A stretch of DNA of 64,000 bases from Brachionus plicatilis (Eukaryota; Rotifera; Eurotatoria; Ploima; Brachionidae): positions 3,245,217 to 3,309,216 of the forward strand of contig QEOQ01000508.1 of assembly GCA_010279815.1 (NCBI GenBank), read 5' to 3'. Below the pieces are notes generated by a model. The model did no database searches. It saw only the letters and a list, made by a program, of their open reading frames with translations, and was not told where the DNA came from. Of this stretch, positions 46,729-56,640 are shown piece after piece. Positions within the stretch are counted from its first letter, which is position 1; each line of letters starts with the position of its first letter. A program made the position numbers and the translations under genes.

Positions 46729-49700
46729 ATGCATCGTCAAAATTCAAACATTTTTAGGAACACTCCTTTTTTCAGGAACAATACAAATCACACAAAAAAT
46801 TGGGTACACATGCCTGAAGCAGCTAAAACCAAAACAACATCTAATCCTTACTCAACATCAAAATCAAACTTGGTTCAACAGTCAATTGAATCTTCTAATA
46901 AATTAGACGAATTGCTTAAAAAATGCCAACAAATCGGATCTTCAGCATCTAGCTCTCCAAGCACTCTAAAACCCTTTCCAGCTCCAATCCAGAACGTACC
47001 TGCGCACAGCAATTTTACAAAAATCAACAATTGTATTTTTAAAATTTTTCTAAATCAAAATTTCAATTAATTTTTTTCTCTAGATAAATTAGTAAAACAC
47101 TTTAAATCGCCTAAAATGCACAACCATGCACAAAAAATATCTTTTGATGGCTACAAAAAGACATCTAGATTTAAGTTTGTTAAGCCAAAGACTATAAAAA
47201 TAAATCTAAACAGCTTAATAAATCAGAATATAGTCAATTTTAGACCCAGTTGTACAAAATACAAAATTGCCAGACAGTCTATGCAGTGGCAAGCTGAAAG
47301 AAAAAATAAATATAAGTTGAGAAATATCAGGAAAATGATTCCGAGAACAGCGTCCAAAAACCGATTTAAGCTAGTTAATAATCAACAAAGTCCACTTAAT
47401 AAATACAAGCTAATTAACTCAATTAATTTGAATCGTACACGAAATGAGACAAATAAAAAAATCATACTTGCTAAGTTTGTTTTTTAAAATTTCTTATGGA
47501 ATCGATGCTAAGTTTACAAATATTTAAATTATCCAAAAGAAATGTGTTCTGAAAATTTCCTAAAAGAATTGAGGGAAAATTGAATTTTATCTGAATTTGA
47601 ACACATTAAAATTTTTCAGGATGTTTTGTCTATTAAAGGAAAAGAAATGGTGAAATAAATGTTAATCGTTTTCTTTTAAAATTCACATTCTTTTAGATGT
47701 TCTAAATCAAAGTCCAAGTCATTTAAAAAAAATAAATAGAATTATGTCAAAAATTTTAAATAAAAATCGAGAAAATTTCAAAAAATTAAAAATTTTTTTA
47801 GAAAATTAAAATTTCAAGAAGTCAAGTCCGGACTTGACGTGAGACTTGTGAATTTTAAAGAACTCTGGTAATTATTTTGTTTGAACATTTAGCTTTATTT
47901 TTATTCAAATTTTTTCACTTTTATCAGTTTATGGTTTAAAAATAGTATTTAAGTTTAAGAGTTTTTTGACTAATTTTAAGAGCTATTAATTAAACCTTGT
48001 TAATAAATTTGATTTCTTAACTTTTATTGTTTTCTGAAAAAAATGCGTTTTTTTTTAAATTTTTTCTTTAATTGTGTTACATATTTTTTCGGAAATTCTA
48101 TTTTTCTAAAAAAATTTTATTTTTTTTTGAAATTTTCTCGATTTTTATTTAAATTTTTTGACATAATTTTTCACTCTATTTTTTTTTTCAAAAAAAAAAA
48201 TATTATTTCAGAACACAGTTCATTCGAGCATTTTTATTGAAATTGCTAAAGGATCAGATAATAAAAAAATTTTTTTGGACTGTCAATTTTGCGACCGGTG
48301 AAGCGTAATTTATTTTTGGGTCTAGTCAATTTCATGATCTATAGATCACAAATTTTACTCACAAAATTTTTATTGTAAATTTTATGAACAAAATAAGAAA
48401 ATTAAAAAAAAATAGATTTCAAATTTTTGATCACATAAATTACATGAATTAAATAAAAAATTAAATTACATAATCCAAAAGTTGTTTACTTAAAGACAAT
48501 TTTCGATTTGTTAGAAAAAATAGTATTATTGAAATTGATGGATCCGTTTTTAATAAAGTAAAGTATAACAAGGGAAAAGATATGGTTCAAATGACAAAAA
48601 AAAACAAATTTGGGTATTTGGTATTAGAGAGAGATCAAGTAAAAAAGTTGTTAAATTGAATTGTACAAAAGTAAAATATAATTTAAGAAGAAAAAAAAAT
48701 ATTTTAATTTTTTTAAAATTTATTTTGAAATTAATAATTAAAAATTTGAAATTTTGTGATCTAATTTAATGTAAAAATCGTGATCTATTTTTTTCTAATT
48801 TTCTTATTTTGTTCATAAAATTTCCAATAAAAAATTTTATCATAAAAAATGTGATCTAAAGTTCATAAAATTTTCAAGATAAATTTTGCGAGTAAAATTT
48901 GTGATCTATAGATCATGAAATTGATAAGACCCTTATTGGTCTTAATATTTGGTATAGTTTTGTTAAAGATTTTTTGGTTATTTTTTTTTTATCAAGAATA
49001 ATGCATCGTTAAAATAATGTCGACAAAATTTTTGTAAAATTTTACAATCAATTGTGGATAAAATTAGGAATTATTACAAGTTTAAATTTTTAGCTTAAGA
49101 AATTAATCTAGGTTTAATTTAAAATTAATAAAGAATTTCTTAACTTTGGTTAAAAAGTTAACATTTTCTGACCAAATTGTCATTTAAGTAGAAATTATTT
49201 TTGTTCATCTAATTAATCTGACCAATCGGTCACAAAATTGACTAGACCCAATTTTTTTAATTTTTTGAAAATGTTAAAGGAATCCTTGGTTAATTTTTAT
49301 TTATTTTTAGTGTTAAACTTAGCATGCTTATTTAAAATGGCTCGAGTTTTAAATTAGGCGACTTGTTTATTTTTTTTATCAAATAATTTAAATCTCTAGT
49401 TGAAATATTTAAAAATTATGGATTAAATTTTTAAAAATTAAGCAATTTGATCAATCGGAGTAAATTGACCATCAACCGAACAATCAGAAAATGTCAGACT
49501 CTTCAATCATCCAAAAAAAATACCACTCAAAATAAAATGAGCTTGAATAACAAAGTTGAAAAAAAATACTGTTTGTTTTATAATAGATTTGGTAGATGTT
49601 CTCGGAGAGAAATTTGTCCTTACATTCATGACCCTAACCGGGTGTCATTGTGTCCAAGGTTTACTTTAAAATTTTAAATCAAGAAAAAAAATCCAAATTT

Positions 49701-50425
49701 TTTAAGATTTTTGCGCGGAACATGCAAAGTAAAAAATTGTCCTTTTTCACATGACGCTAGTCCTGAAAAAATTCCAGTTTGTTCATTTTTCGCATCAGGC
49801 TGTTGTAATAGAGAAAACTGTCCGTATCAACATATTTTCTATGGAAAAGATGCCAAATTTTGTATAGACTTTGCAAAAGGCTATTGTCCGCTTGGATCTA
49901 AGGTAATCAATTTTTTACTCATGGTTGTAAGATGTTATTTTACTTGATTCAGTGTGAAAAATTGCATTTGATTGAATGTCCGGAATTTGAAAAAGACAAA
50001 AAATGTCCCAGAGGCAAAAAGTGTCCATTGCTGCATCGAAAAAAAAAGACACATCAAAAACCAGAGAAAAATCAAAACCAAAATGAGACTCTTAGTTTCG
50101 TGCCTGATTTTAAATCTAAAAACAGTGAAAATATCAAAATTTTTGAATCAAAAGGTTTGCTTTTAAGTTAAAATATTTGGCTTAAGTTGAATTTTTTTTC
50201 AAAACTATCAGAATCAAAAACTGACTCGAATGAAACTTTTAAATTAAGACCTTCGTTTAATTTAAAAAAGCCAGAGAACAGTAAGTAAAAATGTAAATTT
50301 CATAAAAAATCTATTGCTTTTTTGTTTTTAAAATAAAATGTTAAATAAAATTATTTTTCTTTTTTTAATCTGAAAATAAAAAATTTCAATTGGAATTATT
50401 TTTTATAGCCGATTCTACTAATTAA
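46729..50425 (+). CDS. ZC3H3: CCCH zinc-finger protein ZC3H3
   Basis: Seven exons joined in phase: 46729-47032, 47084-47474, 49443-49658, 49707-49902, 49953-50154, 50212-50280, 50409-50425, giving 464 residues. The first half is basic with YKLV/RFKFV/KYKL-type repeats characteristic of ZC3H3. The second half has five tandem CCCH fingers from C275: KKYCLFYNRFGRCSRREICP, then RFLRGTCKVKNCPFSH, VCSFFASGCCNRENCPYQH, CIDFAKGYCPLGSKCEKLH and CPEFEKDKKCPRGKKCPLLH. A lysine-rich tail ends in LRPSFNLKKPENS. ZC3H3 acts in the nucleus in polyadenylation-linked mRNA export. Intron 2 (47475-49442) is full of Merlin-like and hAT-type repeats. The last two small exons are the least certain. Confidence 0.9.
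47810..47867. mobile_element. hAT-type MITE, right end only
   Basis: Read inward from 47867 the sequence is CAGAGTTCTTTAAAATTCAC followed by AAGTCTCACGTCAAGTCC, the same terminus as in the copies at 21533 and 63732. A matching left end was not found, so this copy is truncated or the left end has decayed. In ZC3H3 intron 2. Confidence 0.7.
48318..48932. mobile_element. Inner Merlin-like TIR element
   Basis: The left end GGGTCTAGTCAATTTCATGA and the inward right end GGGTCTTATCAATTTCATGA continue identically through TCTATAGATCACAAATTTTACTC, a ~50-bp TIR. The flanks TTATTTTT and TTATTGGT share 6 of 8. The palindrome TGATCTATAGATCA is present near both ends. It contains the transposase relic at 48513-48705. 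Confidence 0.7.
48513..48705 (+). pseudogene. Merlin/IS1016-type transposase fragment
   Basis: The plus strand reads NSIIEIDGSVFNKVKYNKGK and, after a frameshift, IWVFGIRERSSKKVVKLNCT. EID-G-S-x-F-x-K-x-K-Y followed by WVFG-x-x-ER is the conserved core of ISXO2-like (Merlin/IS1016) DDE transposases. The remainder is missing. It fits the 8-bp duplications expected for Merlin. Confidence 0.75.
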
Positions 50426-50945
50426 ATCATCAAAATATTAAAGCAAATTTAAAAATCGAAAGAAAAATGTAAAATCAGCTGAATGGTCACAATTTGTGTA
50501 AATTTTACCAAAAAACTTTTTGAAAATATTTCTTAAAATAAAAGTGAAAATTTAAAAAACTTGCTTATAGCATCTCATTAATTGTAAATAAAAAATTATT
50601 CAGTGTTAAGAGAATTTTCTATCTTATTTTGATTACTGCTCCACTCTCTAGTTCTATTTTTCAAAAGAGACAATTAGTAAATGAGTCAGGTAAAGAAACA
50701 TATAAAAAGATAAAAAAACGTAAACAAAGAAAATAAAACATATAGAAAAAAATTGATTTAAATGATGAGAAAAAAAAACATATAACCAATTTTAAATAAA
50801 GATTAATAAATTTTTAAAAAACATTTTTAAAAATATAATAGATAATTTTTTAAAAAACATATATTCATGAATATATGTTTGGATTATGCATAATCCAATT
50901 TTTTTTAATATTTTTAGTTTAATAGAATAGTTTTTAGTTCAAAAA

Positions 50946-51420
50946 ACGGGTCTATTCAAAAATTTGAGCACCTGATCACAAAATTTACTTTAAAAAAATC
51001 TTCAGTAAAAAATATGAACACATGATCGTGAAATTGACTATTTAAATTTACATAGTCAATTTAATGAACAAAAAAAAATTTTTGAGTAAATTTTGAGACC
51101 ACTTTTATTACATATTTCAATTGATACAATTTTTTTATTGAAATTTTTTTCATTTCAAAAAATAAATGGATTTAGATGAATTCCTTCAAATGGACCTTTT
51201 AAATCAACTAAAAATGTTGATTAACATTGGAGTTTTGAATCCAGAAAGTCCATTTATTTATGAAATGAAAAAAATTTCATAAAAAAAATTGTATCAATTG
51301 AAATATGTAATAAAAGTGGTCTCAAAATTTACTCAAAAATTTTAGAAAAAAAATTAATTTTTTTTGTTTATAATATTGACTATGTAAATTTAAATAGTCA
51401 ATTTCAATACTCAAAAAAAC
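50946..51420. repeat. Foldback element with ~140-bp arms
   Basis: Arms at about 51031-51172 and 51255-51407 pair closely, sharing TTTAAATTTACATAGTCAAT, TTTGAGTAAATTTTGAGACC and ACTTTTATTACATATTTCAA. The loop is about 80 bp. The left flank begins GGGTCTATTCAAAAATTTGA and has GATCAC words like the Merlin-like ends at 48318, so it may be a non-autonomous relative. Confidence 0.75.
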
Positions 51421-51542
51421 ATATAATCAATTTAAAATTAAAGATAAAAAACAAAATTCAAATCCTTTGCGCCAAATTTAAAGGAATTTTAACATATTTT
51501 CTGTTACTGATATTATTTTTTAAAAATATTTAAAGCCTTTAT

Positions 51543-51919
51543 TTAGTTAAGGTATTGAACTCCAGTTTCGCATAATGAGATGATGTTAAGTTTTCTATTG
51601 AAAAATTTATCTTTTTCTATAACATTTAGCCAACGATAAACAGAAAATTTTTTGTATCCAAGACCAGAGAATCTCCTTACAACTTCAGCTTTTGGAAAAT
51701 TTTGGTAACTTTTTATAAAGTTGTACAAATCTTTTTTGATGGTTTCGTACATTTTTTTACTTACAACTTATCGAAAATTCAACTTTATGATATAACTTTT
51801 ATTTATTTTAAAGCTAGGATCAGCCTGATTTTAAATTTCGAAAAAAATTGGGAAAGGTCTTGTCCAGTCTTACAGCAAATTAAACTAAACTTTTGTGCCA
51901 TTTTTTATTCTACACCCGT
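51543..51919 (-). mobile_element. Internally deleted mariner-type element
   Basis: The right end, inward from 51919, starts ACGGGTGTAGAATAAAAAAT after TA, the same terminus as at 20179. The minus strand has a 69-codon ORF: a helix-turn-helix region (KKDLYNFIKSYQNFPKAEVV, GLGYKKFSVYRWLNVIEKDK) joined within about 20 residues to GVQYLN-stop, the extreme C-terminus of the 20.3 kb transposase. The whole catalytic domain is deleted. Confidence 0.8.
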
Positions 51920-52153
51920 TATTCAATAAGAGATTTTCAATTAGTAAAGTTAGCAACTTTTTTCTTATATTGTAAATTGAATTTTCCATTCGAATAAATT
52001 TCAAATCTTCAAATTTAAAAAAAAAAATACTTTAACTTCAAAATTTTGAATATTTTTTTTTAATTTCTGTATTTGATTTTTTTTAATTTTTTTTTCAAGA
52101 AAGAGCTTTTATACATTTAACAACTAACAAAAACTAAAAAAAAAATTATCTAT

Positions 52154-52440
52154 TTATTAACTTGGATAAGGGTTAATGAATGTGTTGTGGTTTGGATTTG
52201 TCCCAGATCTGATCCATAAAGCATCAAAACATAGTTTCAAGGGTTCAATTAAACCACTTGAGCTTTCAAGTACATTAAATTTGTGCAATATCCGTTTTGA
52301 ATCAAAAAACGTGTTCTCAACATGTCGATGATTTTTAGGAATTCGAGCGTAAAAACCAAGTTATTGATTAAAACTGCTTACTCAACGATAGTTAGCTGGT
52401 AAAATGCAATTTCCAAAGTAGCATTTAATATTTTGGTACT
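52154..52440 (-). pseudogene. Decayed coding fragment, family unknown
   Basis: One minus-strand frame reads FGNCILPANYR, stop, FNQ-stop, LGFYARIPKNHRHVENTFFD, then SKRILHKFNVLESSSGLIEP and FDALWIRSGTNPNHNTFINP. Length, composition and only two stops suggest former coding sequence, probably from a transposon. No motif is recognised. Confidence 0.35.
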
Positions 52441-53404
52441 AGACATTTTAATATCCTTTTACGATACTTATAATTTTAATAAACTAATACAGACTGAAAA
52501 TTTTTGAAATTTCATATCTTTATTTGTCAAAAGCTAATTAAATTAAATTTTAAAAGACTGATATGAGTGTGTTTTTTTTAAATTGAGTTAAATAATATTG
52601 AAAATTGAAATGTTCAAGCCAGACCAGACAATTCATGACAAAACTTAATATCAATGACATTTTTTATGAAAATTTGACTTAACTTGAAAATTTATTCTTT
52701 AAATAAGTCACTTGAATTTTTTTCGTTCCATTAAGTTATTAAGAAGACAATTTTTATTTCAATGTCTTTAAATGGATTTTTTTCCGACTTTTGCTTAAGT
52801 CTGGTTATTTTTTAAACAAGGCCTTCTTATTTTTACACAAAAATGATTCGAAAACATTGCTTTTTTGAAAAATAGACTTATATATCGTCATGAAGATAAA
52901 TTTACAAGGATTAAGAATGTATATTAATTGTTTTAATACAAGGATCTATTTAAAAATTATGCTAAAACAGCACTAAATTTTGAATTATACTAAAAATTTA
53001 GGCGTTTTAACATTTTTGATTAAACTTTAGAACAGAATAAGCAAAAGTCAATCGTCAAAGAATTAATAAAAATTGTTAAAATCTTATATTCTTTATAATT
53101 AATTTGGTTAATTTATAAAAAAATTGCATGCAAGTAACTCAAGAAACTTGAAAAATCTAGTAAGGCAAAATAAACAAAAAGATTTTTTAAAAAGCAATAA
53201 TAAGCAGCTTTAAAATGTGCTATTAAACTAAGATCTGGTAAATTAAATTTATTAATTAATTAAGCTTTTTCATCATTAAGCATTAAGAATGATAATTTTA
53301 TTGGAAATTGTAGAAATTAAAATTTAATTTTGACTAATTACTTAAAATAATCTAAATAGACTTTTAAAAGAATTAAATTTAAAAAATTTTAATAGGAAAA
53401 AACC

Positions 53405-53830
53405 TTTTGACAACAAAAAATTTGCTTTCTACACCCAAAAAAAAGATTTTCACAACCAAAAAAAAATTCCTGATAAAAAGTACTCAATTTTTGAAAAATG
53501 AATAAATTTATTTATAAATCAAATAAAAAATGATTTTTACACTCAAAATTTTTACACCTATTTAATTTTTACAGTATTTTAAACTATTTTTTAGATTTTG
53601 GAGATCTTCCTCTCTTTTTAGGCTTTTCTTTCTCCAATGCTGTTTTCAATTTTTTTGATCTACCTCGCTTGTTTTTTTTGGCAATTTCAACTCCAGTCTC
53701 AACATCTATTACATCCTCAACTAACTCGTCCTCATCTTTATTCACTTTTCGGTATACCGCACTTTTTCACTTGTTTTGGTTGTCATAATCTTTTTTTTGG
53801 GTGTAGAAAGCAGATTTTTTGTTGTCAAAA
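53405..53830. mobile_element. TIR element (~57-bp arms) carrying a basic coding-like exon
   Basis: The left arm TTTTGACAACAAAAAATTTG continues CTTTCTACACCCAAAAAAAA, and the inverse right arm ends at 53830 with the same sequence. A target-site duplication is not visible. The interior is occupied by the minus-strand frame at 53584-53771. Confidence 0.8.
53584..53771 (-). CDS. Basic AT-hook-like coding exon in a TIR element
   Basis: The minus strand gives about 60 codons ending TAG: VNKDEDELVEDVIDVETGVE, then AKKNKRGRSKKLKTALEKEK, then PKKRGRSPKSKK. An acidic block is followed by two RGRS/KKRGR basic motifs reminiscent of AT-hooks. It begins after a possible AAAAAG acceptor, with no ATG. Either the last exon of an unrecognised transposase or a captured host exon. 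Confidence 0.4.
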
Positions 53831-54127
53831 CACGACATCCATTTTAATATGGTAAAGGTTTCATATGGTGAACTTTCTATCCGGCATCGTGGAGTCTTTA
53901 ACTAAAAAAATTTATTTGAAAAATTAAAAACAGTAGTTTCTTAAAGCTTTTTCTACTTTTCTTTTCTGAAAACGGAGAAACTGATCCTTATTTTGTTACT
54001 GCCGATTTTATTTGATTTTAAGGGTAAGCATTAAAAGAAGAACTTGACACATAGAACCACAGAAAATGACGCAGAATTCGACTTGACTTTTTTTGAAAAA
54101 TGTTTTTTATAAATAAGGCATAACAGT

Positions 54128-55580
54128 GGTTATTACTAAAACACGGACCTCCAGTTTTTAAATAAAACACGGACCAATACTTATTTCCCCCATTAATACT
54201 ATGCCATTTATCCCCCACCATTTTTCTAGTACTAAATATAATTATAATTCTTTACTTAAATTTTAAAAATATAAAAAGTAATTATCAATACAAATAAAAT
54301 AAAAAAATACTTTTTTTTAAATTTTGTCTCTTTTTTATATTTTATATTCAAATCTAAAGTGTTTCAATAAATCAGAAGAGAAAAGTTTTATATAATATTC
54401 TAACGAGCCCAAAGAAATAATCTAAAAATCTCAACAATAAATAATTTTTCTATATTTTAAAATTTTAAATTATCAATAATTTAATAGAAATTATTAAATC
54501 ATGCTAATGCAAAAGTTTTATTATTGATCAAAAATGGGTTCGTTGATATGGACCGATAATTATTCCAATCAGATAATTTTCAAAAAATCAGAATTCGGTG
54601 TCAATCGATTTTTTCATTTAACTTTTACTCTATATAAAAACAAAATTAATTAATTATTATGACTCCATAATTTTACAAGTTTATTCCAGAAGAAATTCGA
54701 AATTATTCTAAGAATAAAAGCAAGTTTTTGCGCTTACTCTTTGTTTAAAGTCAGATAAAAAAAAAAAATAATTTTATAGCATGGCTTCCAAGGTATTATT
54801 TGGGTTTATATAGAATTAACCCAAATTATGACATTGTTCCAAGAGGAGTGGTACCGAGTTTTCGGTAATTGTTTTTATTTGTTGAAAAAAAAATAAATCG
54901 TTTTTTAATAAATTAGCTAAAACATTAAGCGATTTTTCTTATCGACCGAATATTTATTAATATCCTTTCTCTATATTTTTATCTTCTTTAATACAAAATA
55001 ATAAAAAGGAATTATCAATCTTTTTTGCAATTAATCACTTTTTTACATAAATTAATTTTTTTTGTTAATATACGAATTTTTATTTATTTATCTTGATTTT
55101 TAAAAATCTTCGAAAATTTAAGCTTCATGTTCCTTTAAAAGAAGAGATGGCTAATTAAAAGTAATCACATCAGATAACCATTAAGATTCTCAATTTTGTA
55201 AAAAATCTCAAGTGAAAACAAATGTAAGAAGTATTTTAGTGACATGCAAAAAATATAAAAAATTTTAAATTCATTAATTATATAATAGAAAAAATTAAAA
55301 AATGAAAAAAAAATTAAATAAACAGAGTCTTAAAAAATAAATTATTTAAATGAAAAATTGAAAAAAAAAAATTAATTATATAAAACTATCTTTTTTGATT
55401 TGAAACCAAAATGAAGGACGAACCAAATATGCTAGAGCTTAGATTTTGGTCTCTCGTGAAAGCTGGTAAAATTTTGTACTAGAAAAATGGTGGGGGATAA
55501 ATGGCATATTATTAATGGGGGAGATAAGTATTGGTCCGTGTTTTATTTAAAAACTGGAGGTCCGTGTTTTAGCAATAACC
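54128..55580. mobile_element. TIR element with ~110-bp arms and perfect 8-bp TSD
   Basis: The left arm GGTTATTACTAAAACACGGA and the inward right arm GGTTATTGCTAAAACACGGA match through CCAGTTTTTAAATAAAACAC, GGACCAATACTTAT and TTATCCCCCACCATTTTTCT. The flanks are ATAACAGT on both sides (54120-54127, 55581-55588). The 1.2-kb interior is AT-rich with no identifiable transposase. Superfamily open (hAT-like by duplication size). Confidence 0.92.
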
Positions 55581-56489
55581 ATAACAGTTGGCCTTTATCT
55601 TTTTAAATTCAATAAAAATTGCTATATTTAAAATTTTTAGATTTTTATAACCGATTAATAATTTACATAAACTAAATTTTTCCTTCAAAATCATTTGCTT
55701 TTTTAAAAAATTATTAAAACACTATTTTAAAAATTGTGTTCTTTATTTTTCCATTCACTAATATTAATGAAATTTTATTTTTCAATTTTTAGAAAAAAAT
55801 ACAAAATATTTCAAAGTTTTACTTTTTAAATAATTATTTTCTATATTAATCATATAATTTTTTTATTTTAATTTTTAATAATTATTTTAAAATTAAATAT
55901 TTGAAGTGTTAATTCAAGACATGGGCAAGCCTATTGTTTAAACTTGAAATATTAAAACCTTTCACCTAAAAAAAATCATCCTTTCCTTTAAGTCCTTTTT
56001 TGATTCAATTCTCTAGGTTTTTTTGTTTGAATAGAGTGGGGTTTAATAGAAATTTTAGGTTATTATAATAGCTCTCCAAGTGGTTGTTAGTATGTGTACT
56101 AAGAATGTAGTAATTTTAGGCGGAAGTATCAGAAACAAAATTATGGCAATTATAATCAAAATAATTAAAAAATTTGTAAAATTACAGTTTATTTTTTACA
56201 AAATCACACAATTTTTGCTGCATTGTTCGAAAAAAAATTATACACTATATAGAATTAGACACATTGTTTTTAAAAATCCATTTTAATCATAAAAAAATTC
56301 AAATCTTAATAAATTTTAAATTGTCAATCAAAACTTTAGTAAGTTCATTTATTATTCAAAAAGGAACAATTTCTTATGTAGAATTTAAATAACATCTCAA
56401 TGAGAATTTATTTGCTACAATGATTTATTTTTAATTTGTATGAATTAAATTGTTTAATTCTATCTTGAAAAAAGAGAAAAAAGTATAGC

Positions 56490-56640
56490 CACGAAAATAT
56501 TGTGAATTTCAAATACAAATTGAACAAAAATTTTTCAATTTTTTGATAATAAAAAATAAAAAATATTTAAAAAAATACAACCAGAAAGTGCAAAATACTT
56601 TGTTGCACCTTTTTTACTTAAAAAAATATTACAAGGATTG
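56490..56640. repeat. Single arm of the 18.4-kb foldback family
   Basis: GTGAATTTCAAATACAAATT and GAACAAAAATT, then further on TTTGTTGCACCTTTTTTACT, match the arms at 18397-18754. The second arm is absent. Confidence 0.6.

Larger units (their letters stand above)
48277..49249. mobile_element. Outer Merlin-like TIR element
   Basis: The ends GGACTGTCAATTTTGCGACC (48277) and, inward from 49249, GGGTCTAGTCAATTTTGTGA share an extended terminus with CGACCGG/TGACCGA. The flanks ATTTTTTT and AATTTTTT are 7 of 8 alike, but low complexity. It holds the related element 48318-48932. Confidence 0.6.

Noticed and set aside
48043..48240. F/K-rich 65-codon frame in ZC3H3 intron 2
   Set aside because: Poly-T driven; no coding features.
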